From JAAXGI01 sp965206975 (GTDB lineage: Bacteria; Gemmatimonadota; Gemmatimonadetes; Longimicrobiales; Gaopeijiaceae): a stretch of 64,000 bases of DNA. This document shows, in pieces, positions 1 to 8,676 of the stretch; positions within the stretch are counted from its first letter, which is position 1, and every line of letters begins with the position of its first letter. Where the stretch lies: NCBI GenBank assembly GCA_965206975.1, contig OZ242253.1, positions 620,001 to 684,000 of the forward strand. The letters run 5' to 3'. Under the pieces are notes generated by a model. The model did not search any database. It was not told the DNA's origin and worked only from the letters and a program-made list of their open reading frames with translations. Both the position numbers and the translations under genes were made by a program.

Positions 1-820
1 ACCCTCCGGGTAACATCCCCACGACCTCCGTGCCAACAACGCTCCCTCCCGCGGAACGGACGCGACTCTCGATCTCTCGAAACACGGAAAACGGCCTCCG
101 GTTCCACGCATCCTCGAGATTCATCGAGAGCTGAAGCTGTCCCCTCGAGGGCAGGAGGAGAGCCAGGGCGCGGAGTCCCTGAAACCCGCCGCCCGTCTCT
201 CTCAGCTCACCGGCAATCCGGCGGACCTCCTCCATCGGAACGCCATCGACCACAACGTTCCACGCGAGGAGAAGCGAGCGAGCGCCGACACAGGTGACGC
301 CTGCCGTGGGATGGGCGCCCGGCTCGGCCCAGCCCTCCGGGAGGATGTCCGGGTACCGGTCCTCGGGAAACCCCCGAACGAGAGCTTCGAACCCACCTCG
401 CCTGAGCTCCGAGAGGCTTCGCCCCCTAGGCTCCGCGGCTTCGGCGTAGAAGTAGACGGGTACGCCTACCTCGCGTCCGATGCGTGCCCCCACCCTGCGC
501 GCCGAAGCGCGTGCGTCCTCGATGGTCAGGCCGAGAAGGGGCACGAAGGGAAGGACATCAAGGGCGCCGACCCTGGGGTGGACGCCCTTATGACCCCGGA
601 GATCGATCGCTTCCGTCGCGATCTGTGCGGTCGCCACGGCCGCGTCCTCCACCGCGTCCGGAGTCCCGACGTACGTGACGACCGCCCGGTTGTGGTCCGC
701 GTCCGCCGATGCATCCAAGACTTCCGCGCCCACGTCCGAGACGGCGTGGACCACGCGATCAAGGAGCTCCGGGTCCCCTCCCGCGCTGAGGTTCGGCACC
801 GCCTCCAGAACGGGTACCAT
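1..820 (-). CDS. Glutamate formimidoyltransferase (3' end outside window)
   Basis: Transfers a formimino group between N-formimino-L-glutamate and tetrahydrofolate, in histidine breakdown and one-carbon metabolism; cytoplasmic. Read from an ATG at 820-818, about 273 codons are visible and the frame runs off base 1 without a stop. The N-terminus MVPVLEAVPNLSAG, the segment DADHNRAVVTYVG (about residues 40-52) and GHKGVHPRVGA (76-86) match the formiminotransferase N-subdomain, including its conserved DHN and HPR signatures. Whether a cyclodeaminase domain follows cannot be seen. It lies on the same strand as lptD but 570 bases downstream, so it is probably a separate transcription unit. Family assignment is firm; the physiological direction (histidine use or folate salvage) is inference. 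Confidence 0.88.
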   Translation of the reverse strand, partial: MVPVLEAVPNLSAGGDPELLDRVVHAVSDVGAEVLDASADADHNRAVVTYVGTPDAVEDAAVATAQIATEAIDLRGHKGVHPRVGALDVLPFVPLLGLTIEDARASARRVGARIGREVGVPVYFYAEAAEPRGRSLSELRRGGFEALVRGFPEDRYPDILPEGWAEPGAHPTAGVTCVGARSLLLAWNVVVDGVPMEEVRRIAGELRETGGGFQGLRALALLLPSRGQLQLSMNLEDAWNRRPFSVFREIESRVRSAGGSVVGTEVVGMLPGG

Positions 821-1391
821 AGCGCGAAGCTAACCCGGCCCCCATCCCGAAACAAGCAAGAGTCACCGGATCTCCCACGCGGCGCGCGGGCGGCAGACAC
901 GGTCCCGAGCCGACGGAAAGGACGCTGAATACGGGCCAGCGGACGCGGTGCTGCGACGACGCCCGGGCGGCCCAATCGTGAATGCGTATGCGCTGCGCGA
1001 CACTCAGAGGGTCACGGCTGGGCCGGTTGGGAGAGGCGGGGGGGGCGACTGCAGGACACTCCGCGAGGGTGGATCTCAACTGATCAGGCGGATCCTCCTC
1101 CCGGCCGCCGCCCGATCTCTCCACCGAGCCGGATACTATACTCGCTCATCCCACGACCGGGCGTTTCCTGACGCTCGATCCTTGCACCTCGCCGAGCGGC
1201 ACGCGCCGACCCGCGCCCTTCCCTGCGAAGTCGCTCCCCGGACCGCCTAACCCACGCAGGTAGTGAGGACAATCCAGCTCTCTCGTTCCTCGGGATGCAT
1301 CACGGGTTCATTCTCTCGGGCCCTTGCCCGGGCTCAGCCCCGCTTCCACTTCCGCTCGCCACACGTCGCGACAGCCAGCGACGGGCGGCAG
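821..1391. other. Non-coding gap between lptD and the formimidoyltransferase gene
   Basis: 571 bases in which no convincing gene, tRNA or terminator was found. Short frames on both strands lack recognisable protein features and are arginine/proline-rich shadows typical of GC-rich DNA. A minus-strand TATAGT hexamer lies near 1133-1138, placed where a -10 box for the downstream formimidoyltransferase gene could be, but I see no matching -35. A short CGGGC/GCCCG inverted repeat near 1325 has no T-run, so it is not a clear terminator for lptD. Confidence 0.4.
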
Positions 1392-4300
1392 TCAGAAGGC
1401 GGGGAACCGGTTCCCGCCCGGAACGCCTGTATCCGTGCTCCTTTGCCGGTAGTCGAACTTCAGATCCTGATTCGCCCGCAGGGCAACCTCGAACTGAAAG
1501 GACCAGTTTCCGGTCGCAGTCTGCACGAATCCGAAGCGCGCCTCCCATTCATGCAGGTCGCGGACGAGACTCACGACGTGGTCGTTGAAGCGGCGCGCCT
1601 CCACGTCGTAGGAGGTGGACCAATCAACAGTCCAGCTCGCCGAAGGCGCGAACGTGAGGCGGCCCTGCACCATCTGCGCCCGAAGACGGCTCCCTCGCGC
1701 CAAGCCCCGGGGCCGGTTCAGCGAATAGCTTATGTCTGCGCGCCACCCCTCGCCCCGGCCCCCCGAATCGAAGGGATCCTCGCGCGGGATCACCCGGTCC
1801 GCATCGAACCCGGCGAACTGGTCGAGCGGCGGCTCGGCAGCCTCCAGCTCCAGATCCACCTCCTCGGGGTCGGGTTCCGGCTCGGCTTCGGGCTCGGGAC
1901 CAGGCTCGATCCCGAACAACCTCCCGATCGACCGCAGGAACTCCGACTCGCCATCGAGCGAGAACCCGAGGGAGAGCTGAGAGAGGTGTGGACTGAACTG
2001 CCGCACTCCACCCTCCCGCCGTTCGGAGTCATCGAAAAGTTCGTGGGTGAACGAGAGGTTGAGCTCTCTCAGGTAGTCGGAAGTCACCCGGTTCGTCACG
2101 CTCATCGTCGTAAACCCATCGACGAAGTGCCCCGTCGAGTCCGCCTCAATCAGGTCGTACGACACCGCATTCGTCTGTAGACCGAGGAGAACGACGTTGC
2201 GGGAGGGCGGAAGGCGGCGGAGCCCGTCGTCCCCCAACCCCTCCGGATCCGGCTCTCCCGCTCCGGCGGGTGGCTCCCCGTCCCCCGGCAGATCGAGCGA
2301 CGGATCCGGCGGAGCGTCCTGCGGATCGCCGACGGTGCCCGCCGTCGTGTCCGCTCCGATAGGCGGGGGGGCGGGGCCTTCCCCGGCCGTTACATCCGCC
2401 TCCGGAGGGACAGGTTCCGGCTCGGGCTCGCTCACCTTCGCCTCCCACGTCTGGTTGAACCCGAAGACGACGACGTTCTGGGTCCGGGCCACCGTGGCCC
2501 CGAAGACGCGGCCCTGGAGATCGGTCGAGACGACTTGCGGGGCATACGACCAGCCGAGCGAGGGGGTGATCTTGTGGCGGATCGCCTCGAAGTTCCCGAT
2601 TCCCGGATAGAACCCGTAGATGTCGGTCTGGAGGCTGACGCCGGCTCGAATCCGCCTCGGACCCGCCACGAACTCCTTCGCCTCGAGGATCGAATCCACC
2701 CTCATCATCGAGCTCTCGACGGCGACGTTCGGGGTCAGTGTCGTCGATCCGATCAGCCGCTGCTGGTAGGAGAGCCCTGCAGACCAGTTGACCGATCCGG
2801 TGCGAAAGTCCCCGCGCCCGCCGGGGAGGGAGGGGAGGCCCTCGACAAGGGGATCTTCACCCGGCGAGAAGAACGGGGCCGGTACGTCCTCGAAGATCGT
2901 CTCCCGCGTCCGGAGTGCGCCGCGGATCGAGAGATCGCCGAGGCTCATGCTCCCGCTCGCCGACCCCTCGGTCCGCACCTCGGAGGCCTGCCTCAGGGCG
3001 AACGCGGTGTCGGGCTGTGCCGGGCGCCCCGCGAGGCGGCGGTCCCAGCTCATCGATCCGCTCACCGAAACATTGTTGTACCAGCGCGCGGTCTGCGTCG
3101 GCGCCCCGAAGAGCGTCAGCGTGGAAAGAGAGAGCCGCGCCGAGGGGAGCGTTGCCTCGGTCCGGTTCTCCTCGTTCAGGTACTGCTTACGGCTTGATCC
3201 GGCGGTGAGCTGCCCCCAACCGAAGCGGCGATTCAGGCTCGCATCCGAGTCCACCGTCGAGACCGCCTCCCTCGGGTTATAGGAGTGCTGCCGGACGAAG
3301 CCCGCACTGGTAACAAAGCGCCCGGAGGCGCGGAGCTGCATCTGTTCGGAGGCCTCCCACCGGTGGTTCGTGTCGAGCGCCAACTCCGCGCTCCCCGAGG
3401 TTCGCCAGTACCGCTTGACGTTCACGTTCCCGTCGAGGAACTGCCGGGCCCAGCGGTAGCGGAGCCCCCCTTGGAGCGCCGTGTAGTTCTCGGAGAACCA
3501 GTCCGTGGCGAGCATCGCGTCGGAGTAGTCGCTCATGGCCCAGTAGTAGCCGAGGTTCGAGACCCTCCGGCTGTAACCAGAGGAAGTCCGAACGATGTCG
3601 TTGATCGAGAAGGTCGGCGTCAGGATCCCGCTCGCCCTCCCACTCCCGAGGTTCTGCGCCATGAAGGGGATCCAGAAGACCGGCACGTCGTCAACGTACA
3701 TGCGGACGGAACGGGCCACGAGGATCTGCCCCCCGATCACCTTCAGTTCGCGCGCCTGGAAGTAGGAGTGAGGATCCTCGAGCTCGCACGTTGTGAAGCG
3801 TGCGGAGCTACCGAAGAGGCGGCCCTGCTCCACGGAGTCCAGGTCGCCCTGAACGATCCACTGCGCCCCCTCGGAGTAGGTGGTCTCGGCCCCGACGGCC
3901 GTCCCCCTCTCGGCCCGAAGGTCGTAGATCAGGAGCTCGCTTCGAAGAGGCTCGTTCGTATCCGACGTGAGCTCCGACGTGCCCCGCGTCCGTACCATCC
4001 CCTCCCGGTCCTCGTAGGTGATCGAGGTATCGGCCTCGAGGCGAACGCCCTGGCCCGAGAAGAAGGCGCGCGACTCCTCCGTCCCGGAGAGGACAAGGCG
4101 CCGGGTCCCTGCATCGAACTCCGCCCGGTCGCCCTGGTAGCTCGCGGCGCTGAATCCCTCGAGCCCGGCGAGCGCCTGCATTGTCTCGTCCGCGCCAGCG
4201 GGGAGCTCCGGCGGGGGCACCCTCCCGGCCCCTTCCGCCGGGGGGGCGGGGGCACCACCCTCCCCAGGCGCCCCCGCGACCGAGATCGAGTCCGGCCCCG

Positions 4301-4484
4301 CCTCCGGATCCCCGTCCGCCTGGCGGAGGCGCTCGAGGACAAATGCGCGAATCGAGTCCGGACCGCTCACCGCCTCTCCCTCAGGCACCTGTCCGAAAAG
4401 CGGGTGAAAGGCGGAGAGGAACAGAAAACCTCCCGCGAGAACGATCTCGCGGAGGAGCCACACCCGGACCGCGTACAGCGTCAC
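1392..4484 (-). CDS. lptD: LptD-like LPS-assembly outer-membrane protein
   Basis: Predicted outer-membrane beta-barrel of 1030 residues that inserts lipopolysaccharide into the outer leaflet. A signal peptide (about residues 1-32, ending FHPLFGQ) is followed by a proline-rich linker (about 70-97), an OstA/LptA-like beta-jellyroll segment (about 110-270, with GDRAEFDAGTRRLVLSG) and a long barrel that ends in a C-terminal Phe (RFPAF), the usual BAM recognition residue. Two acidic/proline-rich low-complexity stretches (about 685-760 and 858-886) interrupt the barrel half and are probably loops. The ATG overlaps the tatC stop by four bases (ATGA), so translation is likely coupled. LptD in this type of bacterium is diverged; the paired cysteines of the E. 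coli protein are not evident. Family call good, exact partners (LptE) not seen here. Confidence 0.8.
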   Translation of the reverse strand: MTLYAVRVWLLREIVLAGGFLFLSAFHPLFGQVPEGEAVSGPDSIRAFVLERLRQADGDPEAGPDSISVAGAPGEGGAPAPPAEGAGRVPPPELPAGADETMQALAGLEGFSAASYQGDRAEFDAGTRRLVLSGTEESRAFFSGQGVRLEADTSITYEDREGMVRTRGTSELTSDTNEPLRSELLIYDLRAERGTAVGAETTYSEGAQWIVQGDLDSVEQGRLFGSSARFTTCELEDPHSYFQARELKVIGGQILVARSVRMYVDDVPVFWIPFMAQNLGSGRASGILTPTFSINDIVRTSSGYSRRVSNLGYYWAMSDYSDAMLATDWFSENYTALQGGLRYRWARQFLDGNVNVKRYWRTSGSAELALDTNHRWEASEQMQLRASGRFVTSAGFVRQHSYNPREAVSTVDSDASLNRRFGWGQLTAGSSRKQYLNEENRTEATLPSARLSLSTLTLFGAPTQTARWYNNVSVSGSMSWDRRLAGRPAQPDTAFALRQASEVRTEGSASGSMSLGDLSIRGALRTRETIFEDVPAPFFSPGEDPLVEGLPSLPGGRGDFRTGSVNWSAGLSYQQRLIGSTTLTPNVAVESSMMRVDSILEAKEFVAGPRRIRAGVSLQTDIYGFYPGIGNFEAIRHKITPSLGWSYAPQVVSTDLQGRVFGATVARTQNVVVFGFNQTWEAKVSEPEPEPVPPEADVTAGEGPAPPPIGADTTAGTVGDPQDAPPDPSLDLPGDGEPPAGAGEPDPEGLGDDGLRRLPPSRNVVLLGLQTNAVSYDLIEADSTGHFVDGFTTMSVTNRVTSDYLRELNLSFTHELFDDSERREGGVRQFSPHLSQLSLGFSLDGESEFLRSIGRLFGIEPGPEPEAEPEPDPEEVDLELEAAEPPLDQFAGFDADRVIPREDPFDSGGRGEGWRADISYSLNRPRGLARGSRLRAQMVQGRLTFAPSASWTVDWSTSYDVEARRFNDHVVSLVRDLHEWEARFGFVQTATGNWSFQFEVALRANQDLKFDYRQRSTDTGVPGGNRFPAF

Positions 4485-5290
4485 GGCCCGGGCGCCTCTA
4501 CCGCGCCTTCTGGCGGCTCATCCGATGCGGCGAGGTGCCCCTCCCGCGCCGCCTTCCGCCGGTAGATCATCTGCGAGATCAGGATGCTGACCTCGTAGAG
4601 GAGGATCATCGGGGCCATCATGAGAAACGTCGAGACGATGTCACCCGGGGTGAGTAGCGAGGCGAGAACGGTGATCGCGACGATCGCGTGGCGGCGCTTT
4701 GTTCGCATGAAGGCGGGCGTCACGATCTCCATCGCGGAGAGGATCATTACGACGACGGGGAGCTGGAAGGCGGCCCCGAAGGCGACAAGGATCCTGGTCA
4801 CGAAGCTCAGGTATTCCCCAACCTCGATCGTGGGCACGAGGAACTGCTGCTGAAAGCCCGCGAGAAAGATGAGCGCGAGAGGCAGCACGAAGAAGTACGC
4901 CATCGCGACGCCCAGGCAGAAGAGGACGAGGCTGAAGTAGAGGCTCGGGATGATCACCCGTTTCTCCTCGTGCCTGAGACCCGGCGAGAGGAAGGCCCAG
5001 AGTTGATAGACGACGATCGGGAGGGCGAGGAGGAGCCCCACGACGACCGCGAGCTTGAGGGTGACGAAGAACGGGGTCGCCGGGCTGAAGTACGCGAGCT
5101 CGCCCGTCTGGAGCATCGGGCGGATCGGCCGAATCAGGATCTCGAGAACGCCGAGGTACTGAACGAGGAGGAACCCTACGACCGTGCCGACCCCCACCGC
5201 GATCAGTATGTAGAAGATCCGCCACCGGAGCTCCTCGAGGTGATCGAGGAAGGGCATCTCGCCGAGATGGTTCGAGCGGGGTGGCGGCAT
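4481..5290 (-). CDS. tatC: Sec-independent translocase TatC
   Basis: Core membrane receptor of the twin-arginine translocase, which exports folded proteins. The 269-residue product has the TatC N-terminal signature MPFLDHLEELRWRIF followed by about six hydrophobic helices, with the conserved FVTLKLA and SPGL segments of the family. I prefer the ATG at 5290; alternatives are a GTG at 5338 and the ATG at 5257 directly at MPFLDHLEEL. No strong Shine-Dalgarno decides. The C-terminal tail (EGHLAASDEPPEGAVEAPGP) is acidic. No tatA/tatB lies nearby. The stop overlaps the lptD start, an unusual pairing; upstream is cpoB with a 129-base GC-rich gap. Confidence 0.94.
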   Translation of the reverse strand: MPPPRSNHLGEMPFLDHLEELRWRIFYILIAVGVGTVVGFLLVQYLGVLEILIRPIRPMLQTGELAYFSPATPFFVTLKLAVVVGLLLALPIVVYQLWAFLSPGLRHEEKRVIIPSLYFSLVLFCLGVAMAYFFVLPLALIFLAGFQQQFLVPTIEVGEYLSFVTRILVAFGAAFQLPVVVMILSAMEIVTPAFMRTKRRHAIVAITVLASLLTPGDIVSTFLMMAPMILLYEVSILISQMIYRRKAAREGHLAASDEPPEGAVEAPGP

Positions 5291-5419
5291 GACGGCTACC
5301 CGAGGGGCGGGGCCAGCGCCACGCGGGCAAGGCCGCACCCCTCATGACCGGGAAAGAGAGGGGAAGCGGGGGCGGCCGGGCCCGGGGCGTGGGGGGCGGG
5401 GCGCGCCGGAGAGGTGCGG

Positions 5420-6214
5420 CTAGAGATCCCTGAGCTCGCTGCGGGCCAGCTCCGCGGCGTCCGAGTCCGGCCAGGTGTTAACGACTCGTTCGAAGAACTG
5501 CTCTGCATCGTCCGGGTTGCCGAGCTCCAGGTGAATGAGTCCGATCCGATAAAGCGCGTCGGGAACCCGGTCCGCCGTCGGATGGAATTCCTGTACCTCG
5601 AGGAACGCCTCGACCGCTTCCTCGGCGTTCCCCTCGCGCTCTAGGATCTCCGCCAGGTAGTACCTCGCATCCGGGGCCAGCTCGTGCGATCCGAACTGAT
5701 CGACGACCTGCTGAAACCCGAGGCGCGCCGCCCCGAGGCTTCCCCTTTGAAGCTGCGTCAGTGCCGCGGTGTAGAGCTCTCCCGCCTGGTCCCCCCCCGC
5801 AGGGGCGACCCCCGGGAGGAGCGCGTCGGCGGAGCCGAACCTCATCTGCGCCCGGTCACGTTCGAGTTGGTCCCTGAGGCCTGCAAGCTGCTGCTGGGAG
5901 AGACCGCTCAGCTCTTGGACCGTTAGGAGCTGGTCCTCGAGCCCCGCGAGCTGGCGCGCGATGTCCCCCCGCTCATCCCGGAGGCTCACGGCGAGCTCCG
6001 TGATGCGGCCCTCCTGGTCCGTCTGCGCCGCCCGGAGCTCCTCGAGGAGGAGGTGTTGCTGCGAATATAGCTCGCGGATCTCCTCCTGCAGCCCTCTCAC
6101 GTCGCCCTTCGTCGCGCACCCCGCGGCAAGGACGCACGGAACGAGAGCGAGGAGAGCCCACCTGACACCCGGGGCGCGACGTCCCGCAGGGGGGGGGGAT
6201 GACGCTTCGTTCAT
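5420..6214 (-). CDS. cpoB: Tol-Pal system lipoprotein CpoB/YbgF
   Basis: Periplasmic partner of the Tol-Pal machine that links outer-membrane constriction with peptidoglycan synthesis in division. The 264-residue product begins MNEASSPP, has a hydrophobic segment ending LAAGC, making Cys33 the likely lipidated residue, then a coiled coil (about 35-95, rich in Gln/Glu/Leu) and C-terminal tetratricopeptide repeats (about 145-262). E. coli CpoB is periplasmic rather than a lipoprotein, so the lipobox is a lineage feature. The ATG at 6214 is preceded by AGAGGAG; an upstream in-frame TTG at 6238 is less likely. It is the last gene of the tol run, 168 bases after pal. Confidence 0.9.
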   Translation of the reverse strand: MNEASSPPPAGRRAPGVRWALLALVPCVLAAGCATKGDVRGLQEEIRELYSQQHLLLEELRAAQTDQEGRITELAVSLRDERGDIARQLAGLEDQLLTVQELSGLSQQQLAGLRDQLERDRAQMRFGSADALLPGVAPAGGDQAGELYTAALTQLQRGSLGAARLGFQQVVDQFGSHELAPDARYYLAEILEREGNAEEAVEAFLEVQEFHPTADRVPDALYRIGLIHLELGNPDDAEQFFERVVNTWPDSDAAELARSELRDL

Positions 6215-6382
6215 GGACCGGGATCTCTCCTCTGGCAAGCGGCTCGACGGTGGGAAGAGCGGGTCCTCGGCGACCGGGATACGCTACACCGGCCGGGGGG
6301 AGGAGGGTCCCCCGGCCGGCGAGGTGTGGAAGATCAGCGGGAAGCCGCCCTTCGGCTCCCGCCGCGCCCGGGTAGCGGCTTA

Positions 6383-6961
6383 CTACATAGGATTGATCGA
6401 GCCGCCCCCGGCGGTGATCACAAACTCGACGCGCCGGTTCTGCGCCCACGCGGTCTCATTGCTCCCGCTCGCGAGCGGCCGTTCCTCCCCGAACGAGGTC
6501 GCCTGGAATCCGCTCGCCATGAGCCCCTGCTGCGTGAAGAAGTCGAGGACGCTCTGGGCCCTTCCGTTCCCGAGCGCTTGGTTGTACTCGACCGATCCCC
6601 GCTCGTCCGCATGACCCTCAAGGCGGATCCGCACCGCGGGGCTCGCGCGCAGGATCGCGACCTTCCGACGGAGGACCGACTCGGCATCGGCACGGATCGC
6701 CGACTCGTCGTAGTCGAAGTGGACGCGCTGCTCCAGGATCTCCCTGGCCTCGGCAATCGCACGCTCTCTGTCGGCCGCCGCCCTCGCCGCCGCCTCTTGA
6801 GCGGCCCGCACCGAGTCCTCGTAGGCCCGCAGGGAGTCCAGGTCCGGTCCTGCCGCTTGCGGCTCAGGTGCGGGAGGCTCCGGCGGAGGCTCGCTGCCGC
6901 AGGCAGCCAACGTCAGCCCCCCAAGAACCACAGACACGAGAAGAAGTCTGCGATACATCAT
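6383..6961 (-). CDS. pal: Peptidoglycan-associated lipoprotein Pal
   Basis: Outer-membrane lipoprotein that binds peptidoglycan and TolB. The 192-residue product has a signal peptide ending LTLAAC (Cys21 lipidated), a Pro/Glu/Ala-rich tether, a charged helix, and an OmpA-like peptidoglycan-binding domain from about residue 85, with RLEGHADERGSVEYN carrying the conserved Asp and Arg that grip diaminopimelate. The start is the first of two adjacent ATGs at 6961, with AGGAG six bases upstream; an in-frame codon at 6991 lacks this site. It follows tolB after a 198-base gap that may hold its own promoter. Confidence 0.95.
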   Translation of the reverse strand: MMYRRLLLVSVVLGGLTLAACGSEPPPEPPAPEPQAAGPDLDSLRAYEDSVRAAQEAAARAAADRERAIAEAREILEQRVHFDYDESAIRADAESVLRRKVAILRASPAVRIRLEGHADERGSVEYNQALGNGRAQSVLDFFTQQGLMASGFQATSFGEERPLASGSNETAWAQNRRVEFVITAGGGSINPM

Positions 6962-7091
6962 CGATACTCCTGGTAGAAATATGGTTGACACCTAGCGCGC
7001 CGAACGCCCGGATACACCACCCCGGCACTGCTCCGGCGAACCTTGGTCCCATCGACGCGACGAACGCTCATCCGGGACAGAGCCACGTTGC

Positions 7092-7120
7092 CATATACCT
7101 AATATCGCCTCCCGGCGCAA
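7092..7120 (-). promoter_or_regulatory. Possible promoter for pal
   Basis: On the minus strand TTGCGC (7120-7115) is separated by exactly 17 bases from TATATG (7097-7092), about 130 bases upstream of the pal start, in the only sizeable gap of the tol run. The -35 match is weak, so this is a suggestion only. Confidence 0.25.
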
Positions 7121-7159
7121 TGCCCTCCGGGTGCGCCGAGCCCCTCCAGCCCCTGCTCC

Positions 7160-8572
7160 TCAAGGGGAAAGCGGGGGCGACCACGCCGGCGGGTTCGGTC
7201 GGATCCCCGAGACCAACGTGCGGGAGTTGCCCGTGAAGAGGTCCGTGATAAAGAGTCCGTACCCGTAGTTACGCGCCCCGACGTGGACGAGGTGCCGACC
7301 GTCCGGCGCCCAGCTCGGATCCTCGTTCACCCCCCGGAAGGTGATCTGCGAGGTCTGCCGGACGCGGTTCTCCCCATCCAGCTCGGCGACCAGGATCTGG
7401 TGGACCCCACGGCGCTCGACGCGGCCGTGATAGGCGATCCGGTTCCCGACCGGGGACCAGTCCGGGGAGGTGTAGTAGCCCGGCGTTCCGTATATGTAGG
7501 GCGAGACGATCTCCGGGCGCCGCGACGCATCCGTCGGCATCAGGTAGATCTGAGGGGCCCCGGACCCGAGCCGGTTCGAGTTGAAGGCCAGCATCGTCCC
7601 GTCCGGAGAGAAGGTGGGGGAGATGTCCTCGCTTCCGCCCTGCGTCAAGCTCCCGAAGCAGCACTCTTGGGCAACGTTGTAGCGAAAAAGCCCGCTCGAG
7701 CCCCCGCCGTTGATCGCGAAGTAGACGAAGTCCCCGTCCGGGTGGTAGGCGGGAGAAATGTAGTCGCCGGGACGCGGGGTCGGTACCGTCTTCTCTTCAC
7801 CCGTGAACAGATCCAACTCGTAGATCCGGGGAAGCCCCTCGTCCTTGTACGAGGTATAGGCGACCCGGGTCCCATCCGGCGACCAGGAGGGGGTGAGGGA
7901 GATCGGCACGCCGAGCTCGCCCCCGCGGTGACTCGTCAGCCGGCGGAGGTTCTCCCCGTCCGAGTCCACGACCCAGAGATCCTGGCTCCCATCCTCCATC
8001 CGCCTCGAGAAGACGATCCGGGTCGCCGCGATCCCCGGCTCATCGAAGACCCAGCGCACGACCGAGTCCGAGACGACGTGGCCCGACATCCGGAACTCGG
8101 GCGCGTCCGTCTCCGGGATCCGAAAGCGCGCCCGCTCCGCGACCTCGCGGTAGACCACGTCGTGAAGCTCGAGGATCAGGACGGCCGAGGCGCCACCCCC
8201 CTCGACCCGGCCCGTGACGAGCCACGTGGCACCGATCTCGTCCCACAGCGTGTAGTCGACCTCGTCGGAGACAAGCGCTGCAGGGAGCGCATCGATCACG
8301 ATGAAGCGGTCCGAGTAGCGGAGGTCCCGGACGACCAGGTTCTCCACCTGGGCGGCTTGGGCTTCCCCGCCCCCCCTTGCCGTAAATGGCTGGATCGCGA
8401 GCGCCGGCAGCCCGCGGGTCTCGTACGTGAGCCCGAGGCTGACGCCGGGAAAACGCTCTTCCACCTCTTGGGCGCCTGCCGGCGAGGCGGCCGGCGACGC
8501 CACACACACGAGCGTCGCCAGGAGTGCAAGAAAGGGCCGGTAACGGAGCGACCTCACGACTGTAGAGCTCAT
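7160..8572 (-). CDS. tolB: Tol-Pal system beta-propeller protein TolB
   Basis: Periplasmic protein that cycles between Pal and TolA. The 470-residue product starts MSSTVVRSLRYRPF with a signal peptide ending about residue 35, followed by an alpha/beta N-terminal domain (about 40-180) and a C-terminal beta-propeller built from WD40-like PD40 repeats, recognisable as repeated SPDGTRVAYTS, SPTFSPDGTMLAFNS and SPDWSPVGNRIAYHG. The ATG at 8572 has GGGAG six bases upstream; the frame is open further upstream, but that extension is arginine/proline-rich and non-homologous. It sits between tolA and pal as in canonical tol operons. Confidence 0.95.
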   Translation of the reverse strand: MSSTVVRSLRYRPFLALLATLVCVASPAASPAGAQEVEERFPGVSLGLTYETRGLPALAIQPFTARGGGEAQAAQVENLVVRDLRYSDRFIVIDALPAALVSDEVDYTLWDEIGATWLVTGRVEGGGASAVLILELHDVVYREVAERARFRIPETDAPEFRMSGHVVSDSVVRWVFDEPGIAATRIVFSRRMEDGSQDLWVVDSDGENLRRLTSHRGGELGVPISLTPSWSPDGTRVAYTSYKDEGLPRIYELDLFTGEEKTVPTPRPGDYISPAYHPDGDFVYFAINGGGSSGLFRYNVAQECCFGSLTQGGSEDISPTFSPDGTMLAFNSNRLGSGAPQIYLMPTDASRRPEIVSPYIYGTPGYYTSPDWSPVGNRIAYHGRVERRGVHQILVAELDGENRVRQTSQITFRGVNEDPSWAPDGRHLVHVGARNYGYGLFITDLFTGNSRTLVSGIRPNPPAWSPPLSP

Positions 8573-8676
8573 CTGCAACTCCCTGGCTGGATCACGCCGC
8601 GCCGCGTGGGGCCGCACCTCCTGAGTTGGAGTGCCTGCGCACTTCTGCCGTATCCGAGCGCCCGCTCCCCCGCTCA

